Shown here: positions 22,835-33,520 of the stretch, piece after piece
How the letters are laid out: each line of letters starts with the position of its first letter
How positions within the stretch are numbered: position 1 is the stretch's first letter
Assembly: GCA_039545355.1 (NCBI GenBank)
Contig: BCJJ01000027.1
Location: 248,001 to 312,000 of the forward strand
Origin: Trichosporon coremiiforme
Taxonomy: Eukaryota > Basidiomycota > Tremellomycetes > Trichosporonales > Trichosporonaceae
Direction: 5' to 3'
DNA: 64,000 nucleotides
Program-made: the position numbers and the translations under genes
The notes under the pieces: model-generated
Databases searched by the model: none
Told to the model about the DNA's origin: nothing
Seen by the model: the letters and a program-made list of their open reading frames with translations, nothing else

Positions 22835-23873
22835 CTACGCCGCCTCCGCCTCCATGCGCGCCTTCCACGCTTCTAGTACAATCTCGTCTACCGTCTTCGC
22901 TGGGCCCTTGACAGGCTCGAACTTGCTGAAGATCTCGTCGAGCTCCGCACGGCGCCTCTTGTTCGCTTCGCCCTCGGGGTCGAACTCGGCCCAGACAGTC
23001 TCGCGGAACGTCCAGTCCATGCGCCTGCGTGTCCGTTTCCGCATGGGGCGGGGGCGGAACTCGTCCACGAGTCTACGGGCAGGCGAGCGGCGGCGCGGCG
23101 TCAGATCCTCCTCCTCCTCCTCGTCCGTGACCTGGATCGCGGGAACGTTGGACGCGCCAGGGCGCAGGGCGAGGAAAGCGGCCTTGCCCTCCTTCTCCTT
23201 CTGGTCGCGTGCCTTCTGGCGCGCACTTCGCGGACTTCTCGGTGCAGCGGCGGTCGCAGCAGGCGTGCGCCTCTTTGTCGGCGTCGCCTCGACCTCGTTG
23301 TCCGAGTCGGAGACGTCGACAATCTCCCGCTTCTCCCGCCGCTTGCTCGGCGTAACGCTCTGCTTCAGCGGACTGCCCTTACTCGGCGAGTGCGCGTGAA
23401 CGAGCCCCGTCAAGTCCAGGCCAGAGGTGTACTTGAACTTCTTGCGCGGGGTCTGGAACGGGCTCATCGCGTCTGCGGTCGTCACCTTTGTCGGCGAGGT
23501 TGTTGGGGAGCTCGTCGCCGGGCGCTTTCTCCGCCCGCTGGGCGAGGAAGCTTCCGCCGTCTCGAGCAGGCGGCGCGATGTCGCGAGTGCACTCTTGAAT
23601 CGTGCCGGCGAGACGGAGGACAGGCGCTGAAGAGAGCTCTCGGCGAGGTCATGCGATTGTATCCTGGAGTCAGTTCGAGAAGCGAGTCCTGACTTACCGC
23701 TCGCAGCCCAGCAGGGCCGCAATGCCGACCAGCGCTGGGCGCTCTTCCGGCTTCAGCTCGTTGCCCTTCCCCGGCGCGGTCAGGTGGCGAAGCGTGCTGA
23801 GGATCTGCGATGCAACGGGAAGCGCGGGGTGCGTTGCTGAGGGGAACAGCGGCGTCAGCTCGTTCGACGACAT
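22835..23873 (-). CDS. ORC6: Probable origin recognition complex subunit 6
   Basis: Exons 23873-23698 and 23663-22835 give 334 residues; the 34-nt intron splits an Arg codon. The first 90 residues form a helical, TFIIB/cyclin-like unit (SQILSTLRHL, ERPALVGIAALLGCER, SSVSPARFKSALATSRRLLE), resembling the first half of the Orc6 N-domain. The middle is basic and Ser/Thr-Pro-rich (TPTKRRTP, SPFQTPRKKFKY, SPSKGSPLK), typical of CDK-regulated, DNA-binding Orc6 linkers. The C-terminus ends in a short conserved-looking helix (DEIVLEAWKARMEAEAA) that resembles the Orc6 tail that contacts Orc3. The call rests on domain order and these motifs rather than a decisive signature. It converges on NAA40 with only 89 bases between stops. 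Confidence 0.6.
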
Positions 23874-24257
23874 AGCGGTTGTCGGTGGTGGAGGATCGAG
23901 TGACGAAAACAAAGACGCCGTTGGACGCGTTGAAAGTCAACAAATCCAGGCTGACTTTCGGTGGCAAATTCCGCACACACTCAACCGCGCATCTTCTCGC
24001 ACTTGTGGTTTGTTCGCATGCAGCAAAGAAGCGAAGACGCAATGTTAGATCTGTTGATGCATACAACTAGACTGTAACGACTGATAACTACGACAAGACC
24101 ATTATGCTCGTGCGGACTCGTTAAAAACTCCTTCCACCACATCGGATCCCTTCACTGGCTCACACCTCTCCCTTCTGCCCCTGCCGAGCTTTCGGCCTTC
24201 AAGCCGCGAGAGTGCGCGACAGGCAAGCAAACGAACATGGTCGGATAAAGAAACAAA
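23874..24257. other. Intergenic between ORC6 and VPS20
   Basis: This 384-base gap contains the ORC6 promoter and the VPS20 3' UTR. No gene is supported. It is somewhat more A/T-rich than its surroundings around 24000-24130. Confidence 0.4.
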
Positions 24258-25162
24258 CTAGGCCGCGAGCGCCACTCGCTCCTCTTTCGTCACTGGAAGT
24301 CAGCTTACGTTTCATCTGGAAATCGCAGCCTACCTTGCGCGGACGCCTTCTGCGCGGGTTCCGCGGGCTCCTCGATGGGCGCGTCCGGGAGATGCACGGG
24401 TTCTGTCTCTGGGACATCTGGGATATTGGGCTGAAGGTGTCAGTTTGCAACCGTTTGGGGCACTCACCATCTGCTCCGCCTGGAGCGCCTCGAGCTCGCG
24501 CTGCACAGCCTCCTCGTCCTCCGCGCTCATGCTGGACTGGAGCTCATTGTCGATCTCCTTCTGGTACTCGATGCCATCCCGCGTCTCGTCCATCAGCTTC
24601 TCGACACGCTCCAGCGACATCTCCTTCTGCAGCTGCTTCAGTACGCTGTTGCCCTGCTCGAGGCCGTGCACGACCGTCGCCTGGATCTGCGTGAACTCGA
24701 TCGTCGTCACGAGCTCCTGCAGCGTCTGGAGCTGCTCGTCTGTCCGGCTCAGAAGCTGCGTCTGAAACTTCCGTTGCCGTAACGCTGTCAGAGCTCGTCG
24801 CTGGCGTCAGCTAGTGGTGAACGCAAGGCAGCTCACCTTGTCGCCTTTCGCCAGTGCCTCCTTCGCTATTTCCTGCTCTCTGTCGAGGACGACTTGGATC
24901 TGTTGTTAGCTCACAGTCCTGAGTGGGCTTTGCAGCTGTGACATACCCGCTTCTGATACTGTTTGAGCTTATCGCGCTGGTTCTTCAAACTGCCGCGTCA
25001 GTTGATTGCCGAGGACGGCCCAAGGCTTGGCTGAGTAGTGCCCAGCGGCTGCACTGTAGACAGGGGTCGAACTCACTCCAGCACGGCGCGGTCGTGAGCT
25101 GTGATCTTGGGCCCGGGCTGGGCCATGCCCATCTTGACGAGTGCAGCCTGCCATACGCCCAT
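24258..25162 (-). CDS. VPS20: ESCRT-III subunit Vps20 (CHMP6)
   Basis: Initiates ESCRT-III assembly on endosomes for multivesicular-body sorting. Six exons: 25162-25077, 24989-24947, 24899-24837, 24800-24468, 24430-24334 and 24292-24258, total 218 residues, the normal family length. The protein begins MG, as expected for the N-myristoylated Vps20 class. Helix 1 carries LDLKNQRDKLKQYQKR and helix 2 KRRALTALRQRKFQTQLL, the classic Snf7-fold core. Acidic helices follow (MDETRDGIEYQKEIDNEL), then a Pro/Glu linker and a C-terminal KEERVALAA helix. All junctions keep phase. Its start codon is 164 bp from that of a Golgi golgin on the opposite strand. Confidence 0.93.
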
Positions 25163-25326
25163 GGTGGATGATGTTGACACAAGTTGGAGCACAGCAGATC
25201 GGTCATGACCGGGGCGCCAGACGGCCGGGACTTTATCCAGCCAAGCTTCGGACGTCACTACCGATCTCGATCCTGGAACCGTCATCACCCAGCAGCATCT
25301 CACCATCCTCCATTGCCCGACCGACC
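25163..25326. promoter_or_regulatory. Short divergent promoter shared by VPS20 and golgin gene
   Basis: Only 164 bases separate the two start codons, so both promoters and 5' leaders must overlap here. No obvious TATA box is visible. That both neighbours act in endomembrane traffic makes co-regulation plausible, but that is inference. Confidence 0.55.
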
Positions 25327-28231
25327 ATGTTCTCCAGCGTGAGCCTGTCTGACAGGCTCAAGGCGGCCGTTAACCAGCTCGAAGCGACTGGGAGTTCGCT
25401 GCAACAGCGTGCCCTGACCGCCGCGCAGCAGGCGCAGACGCCGCCTCTCGACCGGAAGCCCAGCAATCCCCCTCTGGACCGCAAAGCTAGCAATCCCACC
25501 AATGCTGCCAAGACGGACGATCGACCACAGTCATATCGCTCCCCACCACCGACAGGAAATGCATCGCATCTCGCGGACTCGGCGCTGAGCGGTTTGAACG
25601 AGCTCCGAAAAGGCTTCAGCAGCTTCCGAAACTCCCAGGAGAGCTCTGGTCCGAGCAGCGCCGACATCGAGGCGGCGGGCAGGGCTGAGAAGCGCAGTCC
25701 GCTGAAGAAGACGGAGGCTGAGAAGGCTGAGGAGTCGAGGAAGGACGAGAGCAAGCCGGACGAACCTGCAACGGCGGCCGACGCCAAGGATCCGAAGGAC
25801 AAGCCCGAGCTCCTTGCGCCCGAGTTCGATCTCGGCACGCCCAATACCTCGACTGCTGTTAGCGGACAAGCGACCCCTGTACCCGCAGAAGCCTCTGAAG
25901 CGACCAAGCCATCCCATCCCAAATCACTGGCACCCGAAAAGGACGACGAACCGAAGCGAGCACCCGATGCTGAGGTCAAGGAGGCTGAGGCGAAGGCTGA
26001 CGTAGCCCCCGACGCCCCGGCGGTCAAGGCGAACTCTGAAGCTAAGGACACTGAGTCAACACCTGTCGCTCAGCCAGCCTCCTCTGGCGGTGGCAAGAAG
26101 AAGAAGAACAAGAAAGGCAAGAAGGGTGGCAACGCCGGCGCCGAGAAGGCAGAAGACTTGAAACCAAGCGAGGAGGCGAAGGCCCCCGAAGAGCCGTCAG
26201 CAGAGCCCGCCGCCAGGGAAGACGCTCCCGCCAGTGTAAAGCCGACGGAGCCCGAGGAGGAAAACAAAGATACCGCCGAGGAGCAGCCAGTGGCTAAAGT
26301 TGAAGATGAGGTTCCTGCGCCGATACGGCTGCCGACACCCACAGAAGATGACCCGGCAAAGACGCTGGCGGACACGGAGCGACGATTCGAAGGTGCGTTT
26401 CTCCAAGATCGTCAGAAGACTGACCTCCAGATCTGTCCAAGCGGTATACCGAGCTCCTGACTCAGTCATACGCGGCCAACAAGGTGCTCAAGGACCTGAC
26501 CCCCGTGGATGGTGGCATCGCCGACTCCGATGCCCTTGAGGGATGGGTCCGCATGGTGATTGGCAAGGTCGAAATGATCACCACAGAGCTGACGAGACTG
26601 CAAGACAAGATGAAGCGTGAGTTTTTTCGGCGACCCTGCTTAACTGACAATCAGTGCAAGACTCGCGCATGCAGGAAATGCGGGAAACGCACAAGCTGGA
26701 GTCCAAATCGCAGTCTGAGCTTGTTGACCAGCTCCGCAGCCAGCTCACCTCCGCCGAATCGACTCTCTCGAAGGGTGCCGACGACGCCGTAACCGTTGGC
26801 CAGCTCCGGGCTGATCTCGCTAAGGCGCAGACCACAATTAAGGAGGAAGAGGAGAAGCGCTCGAAGGCGATCAGTCTGCTTAAGACCGTGCGCCAGAAGC
26901 TGGTCAAGATCGAGAAAGAGAAGGAGGAAATCGAGAAGGACCGGGCGGCCGAGCGTGCTGAGCGCAGCAAGGCAAATGAAGAGCTTGAAAAGTCCAAGGC
27001 TGCGCGCGAGCGTGAGGTCAATCAGCTCCGCAAAGGCTTCGAGAAGGAACTCGCCAGCGCCAAGGAGCGCGCTGAGAAGGATCTCACCGCCAAGAAGGCT
27101 GCATGGGAGCTTGAGATGATCACCACGAAGGTAGGCTCAGTGAGCCGCTCGTCTAGCTAACTCCAGGCTGCGCACTCGAAGGAGATCACTGCGAAGAACG
27201 CCAAGATCACCGGTCTCGAGACAATCGTGAAGGAGATGCACGCGAAGAACGCGGAGCAGTTCGGCACAATCGAGTCACGCCAAGCGGACGCCGAGTCAGC
27301 GCGGGCCGAGATGGAGCTCGCACAGACGCGGACGAAGGAGCTCGAGTTCGAGCTGCGCGAGGCGAACGAGCGCATCGCGCTCCTGGAGGATGCCTCGCGG
27401 CACGAGGCGGCGCCGGTCGTCGCACGTGAGGAGACTGCGCCAGGCACGAGCGCGGCGGAGGTGCAGCGTTTGCTGGCCGAGGCCGAGGCGCGGTCCGAGA
27501 CCAAGCTCAGCGACCTGCGGGCGAAGATTCGCTCGCTGGAGCGGGAGCGTAACGAGCTCGAGGAGGACTGGGCTCAGAAGCTGGCGCAACGCGTCCGCGA
27601 GCTGGAGGCTCTGAGGCGGACACTGGCCGACAGGGACGCTGACGCCGCGACTGCTGCGGCGGCGCGGAAGGAGCAGGACGCGCAGATCGACGCGCAGGAT
27701 GCAGCAAAGTACGACCTCGAGCGGCAGATCGTGGAGCTGCGTGCGGCCGTGGACGAGGCTCGCGCCGATGTCGCTGTCGCTCTCGAGGCGGAACGCGCGG
27801 CGCGGGAAGAGCTTGAGACCGCGCAGACCGGCACGGGTGCCCTCCAACAGCAGCTCGACGAGAGCCGACAGCAAGTTACCCAGCTGCGTGCCACGAACAA
27901 GACCATCCGCGACGAGATGCGCAAGGTGCAGAGCTCGGTGCAGCTGATGGAGCGCCAGCGCAACCCAGGTGTTGGATATTGGGCTCAGGGCTCCAACGCC
28001 CCGACACCCACATCGGCGGCCAGCGACAAGCAGACGAGCGGTACCGCCTCTCCTGCTCCTAGTGGGGACAGCAACAAGGACGAGGAGGTCAACCTCGAAT
28101 ATCTCCGCAACGTCATCCTGCAGTTCCTGGAGCACCGTGAAATGCGACCCAACCTCGTTCGCGTCCTCAGTGTCATCCTCCGCTTCACGCCGCAAGAGCT
28201 CAGGCGGCTCGAGGCGAAGCTCAACTCATAA
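25327..28231 (+). CDS. Golgi coiled-coil protein with C-terminal GRIP/GRAB-like domain
   Basis: Golgin of the Rud3/Imh1 type, a Golgi tether recruited by small Arf/Arl GTPases. Exons 25327-26392, 26431-26616, 26655-27130 and 27167-28231 give 930 residues. Residues 1-350 are low-complexity (Pro/Ala/Glu/Lys) with a strongly basic patch at about 256-268 (KKKKNKKGKKGG). A transition helix (YTELLTQSYAANKVLKDLTP) leads into coiled coil from about 400 to 830, with dense Glu/Lys/Arg/Gln heptads. The final 48 residues (VNLEYLRNVILQFLEHREMR, then LSVILRFTPQELRRLEAKL) are the GRIP/GRAB Golgi-targeting element. I cannot separate GRIP from GRAB by eye. The first ATG of the frame is used as start. Confidence 0.85.
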
Positions 28232-28373
28232 CCATTGTAGCGTGTCATATATAGATGGACTAGATACCGCATGCTGCCTTTATCTTGGACTTCTGCATTA
28301 GTGGGTTCGCCTATCGCGGCCAACGGACAAGTCCGATAACTCACTGAAAGTGAAACAGATGTGGGCGTGTGAG

Positions 28374-28395
28374 GGTGGAGGTGGAGGTGGAGGTC
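28374..28395. repeat. (GGTGGA)n microsatellite
   Basis: About four copies of a GGTGGA/GGAGGT hexamer lie just upstream of the GNAT gene, about 100 bases before its ATG. Confidence 0.7.
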
Positions 28396-28492
28396 TCGGT
28401 TGAGTCAATCACGATGGAGCCCGATATTCGAGTCAGAGCCTCGGGAAGCATCTGCTTTCTCAACCTTCTTCCTCATCTCAAGGAATCCAAGG

Positions 28493-29449
28493 ATGACAGC
28501 GACTCAGACAACGTACAAGAATACCTGGCAGCCGCCGTCCGTCGAGCGCATCCCGAACGTGAACCTCGACACCGAGCCGGAGGACTATGACTTCAACTTC
28601 ATGTTCGAGCCCAAGGTCCTGACGGGGCACAGGGTCCAGCTCCGGCCGTTCGTCGTGAGTTGCTCGGAACATTCTTTGAAACTGACGCCCAGCCGAAACT
28701 GCACGCCCAGTTTCTGTACGAGGGCACGAAGGCGCACCCCGAGATCTTGACGTACATTCCCAGTGACGTGAACACGAGCGTCGACGAGGCGTGTCAGTTC
28801 CTGGAGGCGGGGCGACAGAACCCGGTATGTCTTGCTAAACGTTCGGGCTAGTACGCTGATTCCAGGCGGATCTCCGCCACGCCATCTACGCTGCGCCGCT
28901 TGACAACCAAACGGCTGCGCCGGAGGACTATGTATTCGCCGGCACGGTGACGCTGATGGAGTGCAGCCGCGCACACATGATGGGCGAGATCGGGTGGCTC
29001 ATGGTGCTGACGCCGTTCCACGTGAGTTTACGGACCGTCGTCCCAAAACTGACCTCAGCGAACGTATGTCACAACGGAGACGGTGGGTTTGCTGATGCAC
29101 CGCATCCTGGACGCTCCGGAGGACGGGGGCCTGGGCCTTAGACGTTGCCAGTGGAAGGCCAACTCGATCAACGCTCAGAGTGCTAAGACGGCTGCCCGCA
29201 TGGGATTCACGAAGGAGGGTGTGCTCCGTGCCCTCATCGTGCTTCCCGAGGGCAAAATCGGCGTCAGGGGTGAGTCTGAGAGCTACATCGCCGCGTCTCA
29301 GAGCTGACAGAACAGAGGGCCGGCCGGGCGTTGAGAACGCCCAGTGCATGGTTCGCGACACATTCATGGCGAGCGTTACCTGGTACGAGTGGGAGGCAGG
29401 GGTAAGGGAGCACGTCGACAAGCTCATGGCGCGCGGCCTCGAGAAGTGA
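28493..29449 (+). CDS. RimJ/RimL-type GNAT N-acetyltransferase
   Basis: Exons 28493-28654, 28693-28824, 28866-29021, 29059-29269 and 29316-29449 give 264 residues. The fold reads as an Acetyltransf_3/RimJ-like GNAT: an N-terminal GHRVQLRPF strand, then AGTVTLMECSRAHMMGEIGW, RTYVTTETVGLLMHRILD and the acceptor-side motif CQWKANSINAQSAKTAARMG followed by FTKEGVLRAL. The last pattern (W-x2-N-x2-S-x2-A-x3-GF) is diagnostic for this family, whose fungal members acetylate proteins or small molecules. The substrate cannot be read from sequence. The fourth intron uses the second of two nearby AGs (29314-29315); only that choice keeps frame. Confidence 0.85.
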
Positions 29450-29766
29450 ACTGCCACTGCCTTTTGAGCATCCTCGAACGTTGGATAGAATATTAGATGC
29501 GTAGAACATGTGTCTATAGCTTCCTTGACCTGTGTCTTGCTGCCATGCATGTCCTAGGGAGGTTTCAGCAGTAAATGGAGCGCCATGGGGGAAGACTCAC
29601 CACCCTGGATTGTTTGTCTCCAGGCACGGTCATGATACGCGCCCAATTTGATGCCGCGAGTTGACGCGACCAGACTTCGGCGAGGAAGGCATGTAATATC
29701 CTCCTCGGCACTGTACATTCCACCAGAACTCGCATTGTCTTCCTTCTCTCGCGGGATCCCGTCGAC
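29450..29766. other. Intergenic between GNAT gene and SMC6
   Basis: This 317-base same-strand gap shows no ORF with coding character. It contains the GNAT 3' UTR and the SMC6 promoter. Confidence 0.4.
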
Positions 29767-32700
29767 ATGGCAAGAAGCTTGTCGCGCAGCCCTCGGCGGC
29801 GTGACAGTACCGAAAGTGAAGATGAAGGCAACCGCTTTGTAAGCTGGAGCTGGGTTCGCATGACTAACTTCGCGTCAGATCAAACGCGTGAAACTCGAGA
29901 GGGCAGCGGCGACCGAGGAGCCGGAGGACGACGCGATGGATTACGATCCTTCTGATCTCGATGACGACGAAAAGAATGAACAGGCTTTCAACGCCGCGCG
30001 CGCTAGAAGGGGCCGGTACATGGGCGTGAGTGTAGTGGAGCCAGCTGGGTCGATGGATACGCTAAGCTGACCGAGGACAGACTGTTTCGGAAGCTGGAGT
30101 TCTCAAGAGTATCAATCTCGTGAACTTCATGTGTCACAAGAATTTGACTGTTCAGTTCGCGCCGCGCCTGAACTTCCTCGTCGGCCACAACGGCAGTGGC
30201 AAGAGTGCCGTTCTGACTGCGGTCGCGGTGGCGCTTGGAGCCAAGGCGGCGATCACTGGTCGTGGTCAGGGCATCAAGGATTTGATCATGCACGGTTCAG
30301 AGTGAGTGATAATATGCGGCCAGAGACTGATCCTCAGCCGCGCGATCATCACCCTTACGATTGCCAACAAAGGCCCAGACGCGTTCGAGCCCGACAGGTA
30401 CACCGACGACATCATCATCGAGCGTATCATCGACCGGAATGGCACCTCGCAGTACAAATTCCGTACGGTCCGCGGCGGCAACATTATTGAGAAGAAGTCG
30501 ATCGAGCTCAAGAACATCATGAACCACTTCAACCTCGACATTGACTCTCCGCTCACACTCCTGACGCAGGACGCTGCGAAGTCGTTCCTCGCCACCACCG
30601 ACGAGCGCAAGCTGTACTCCTTCTTCCTCCGCGGCACAAACCTTCAGTTCCTGGCCGACTCGTACAGCGCGACTCAGTCCACCGTGCTGAAGATGGAGCG
30701 CGAAGTCGCCGCCGCAAAAGAGGCCGAGCCTGGGCTGGAAGCCAGGGTCAGGCGCCTTGGAGCGCAGGTCCAGGTCGCGAGGAGAGTGGCCGATATTCGG
30801 CTTGAGCATGACCGTTGCCGTAGGGAGCTGGCGTGGTCCTATGTCATCCAGAAGGAGAAAGACGTTGAGGATATGGCGGATAGACTCGACCAAGAGAAGG
30901 AGAAGCTCAAGCAAGTCGAAGAGGAGATCGAAAAGCACAAGGTACGCAGTCCCACTAAGCGACGCACTAACGACAAGTCCAAAATCGCAAAGCTCCTCGA
31001 GGACATTAGCGAGCTTGAGGCTGAAGTTCAGGAAGATCTTAACAAGATTGTCCCTTTGAAAATGGAGATGAGGGATGCGAAGAAGGAGCTGGTCAAGGCC
31101 GAGACGGAGGTTGAGATTGTCAACGTGAGTCCCGTCACTCTTCAGTATCTAACTATCATAGGAGTCTATCGAGGAACTTAGGAATGAGATCAAGAAGAAG
31201 AAGGCTGAGGTCGCTGATCTGGACAAAAAGATTGCGGCTAAAGCGCGCGATCAAGGCTCTGCAGTGGACCCCCAAATGGTGGCTCTCCGCGACAAGATCA
31301 AACACCACCAGGACCTCCTCCAAAACATGACTCGTGCCCGACCCACCAAGGAAAAGGAAGCGAGTGATGCAGCTGCTGCTTGTGAGGCAGCTGAGCAAGC
31401 TCAGCAGGCCAAGGCAGCTCTGAGGGACGAAGCTGCCCAGGCTCTGGATCAAGCGCGGAGGAACCTGGCGCCTTTCCAGAGAGCATCGCGTGACGGTCTC
31501 GAGAAGTTTGGCAACAACATCGGAGCGGTAATGGACCGCATCAAGCGAGCGGAATGGCGAGCTGGACCACCACTCGGACCACTGGGCCGGTACGTTCAGC
31601 TGGAAGATGAGAGCTATCGCGGCGTGCTTGAGTCCTATCTCGGAGGTCTAATGTGTCAATTCGCTGTCCGATGCGATGAGGACCGTTTGACACTCCTCAG
31701 GATCCTCACCGAGTGCAGTCGTGGCCAAGGGTATGGCATCGCGGGAATGGCGAGCAAATTCCCGCCAGTCCTGCAGTGGCGAGGCGATCTGTTCGATTAC
31801 TCGCGAGGCGATCTCTCTGCACGAGGTGAGACTGTCCTTAGCAAACTCAAGTTCTCCAACGAGGAGGTTCTCCGCATCTTCATCAACCAAGCTCGTATCG
31901 AGAGGGTCTTCGTCGCCAAAACAGCTCATGCAGGCAAGGACCTCATCGATCGGCTCCTCGCTGCGAATGTGAGCGATCAGATCATCGTCATCAGTGCGGA
32001 CATGAAAAACCAGCAGGGTCGAGCAAAGTGGGTATCTATCTGCAGGCCAGGGCTGACGGAGCAGCATGACGCAATTGAGCCCGCTGTCCAACTGGAAGGG
32101 ACCTGGTTTGTTTGTCAAGGACACAGAGGCTGAACGTCGCGTTCTTGAGGGCAGAGTTCGGACCGCGGAGCAGGAACGTGACAACGCTGTCGCCGAGATG
32201 GATGCAGCTATTCGAGCCAAGCGGGATGCAGACGTCAAGCTTCGGGCCGCGAACGTGAGTGCTGCTTCCTGGTATCTGCTGACCCGTAGCAATCCCTGCA
32301 GCGTCTTCAGGAGGGCCGCCACAAGATCGAAAGGCAGCTCCGTCAGTTCGACGACGACCTGGAGAAGCTCCAGCCGACGACCGGGGACGCTCTCATCTCG
32401 ACTCGATCTGAAGTGGAGGCTCAGATCACTGATTGCGAGAAGCAGTTGGCTGGGCAGGAAGGCGCTCTGAAGAGGGTCATGCGAGGTCAACGGGAAGTCG
32501 AGGAGAAGATCAAGGAGCTCGATAAAAAGCTGAACAGCGGGACGTACAGGCAGAAGAAGGTGAGCAGGCTGCTGTGCTATGTAAGCTAACTCGTCAGGAA
32601 GCTGTCAACGAGATGATGGTGCAGCGAACTGAGCTGCTGCAGACTGTCCAAGTTCGCAAGGAAGGTCAGAAACGTTACGAAGGACGCATCACCGCGATGA

Positions 32701-33520
32701 CGGCTGAGCTCGAGAAGGTGCAGCGGATGGCCATCGAGTGGTCCGTCAAAGCAGAAGGCTTCGGTGAACGCGTTGAGACTACGAGGTCGTCTGAGGCCAT
32801 CAAGAAGAATAACGATTCGCTTGAGAGGCAGCTGAAGGAGGCCGAGAAACAGTGAGTAGACGCAGTCGCTTTACCTGCTTTTAATGGTTAACGACCAGGA
32901 CAAACATCAACCTTAACGACCTCACCGCCAACTATGAGGAAGCGTTACAGAAGTTGAACGAGTCGCGCACCAAGATCCACGGAGTAGAGACGCTGGCTGC
33001 GGAGCTGAAGAAGAACGTCATCCAACGTCAGACAAAGTGGCAGGAGCTCCGTCACCACGTCGCCGTCCGAGCTCGTACGGCGTTTATTGCCAACATCCAC
33101 AAGCGCGGCTTCGATGGACGCCTCGTCTTCAACCACGACAACGAGACGCTATCCCTCCGTGTACAGACGACCAACATTGGCAAGGAGACTCAGGGCGGCG
33201 CAAGTCAGTACACCAAGGCGCCGATCAACCTCTCTGGTGGCGAACGCTCGTACTCAACGGTATCCTTCCTGGCCGCGCTGTGGGACACGTCCGGTAACAC
33301 GATCCGCTGCCTAGACGAGTGGGACGTGTTCCTGGACATGGTGAATCGCAAAATTGCGTCTTCGCTCCTCATTGAAAGTGCGCGTGAGAGTGACAACAAG
33401 CAGTACATCTTCATCACGCCGCAGGACATGGCGGGCATGACGGCCAAGGCGAACGAGAAGGTCATCCGGATGTCGGATCCTGTGCGCGGACAACAGACGC
33501 TCCCCTTCGTCCCACAGTAG
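29767..33520 (+). CDS. SMC6: SMC6, structural maintenance of chromosomes 6
   Basis: Core ATPase of the Smc5-Smc6 complex (DNA repair, replication-fork and rDNA stability, SUMO ligase platform). Ten exons: 29767-29838, 29879-30025, 30081-30301, 30338-30941, 30978-31124, 31162-32027, 32065-32254, 32302-32559, 32598-32851 and 32899-33520, total 1,126 residues. The N-terminal head follows an acidic leader and shows VNFMCHKNLTVQFAPRLNFL and Walker A GHNGSGKS. Coiled coils flank a hinge around 31550-32000. The C-terminal head has the signature LSGGERSYSTVSFLAALW and Walker B IRCLDEWDVFLDMVNR. Intron 4 (36 nt) has no stop and could be retained without frameshift; I splice it because donor and branch are good. 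Intron 6 needs the less usual donor GTGGGT to keep frame. Exon 8 has two in-frame acceptors 12 nt apart. Confidence 0.93.

Noticed and set aside
25233..26375. Ser/Ala-rich minus-strand ORFs opposite the golgin N-terminus
   Set aside because: Antisense shadow of a low-complexity Glu/Lys/Ala/Pro coding region.
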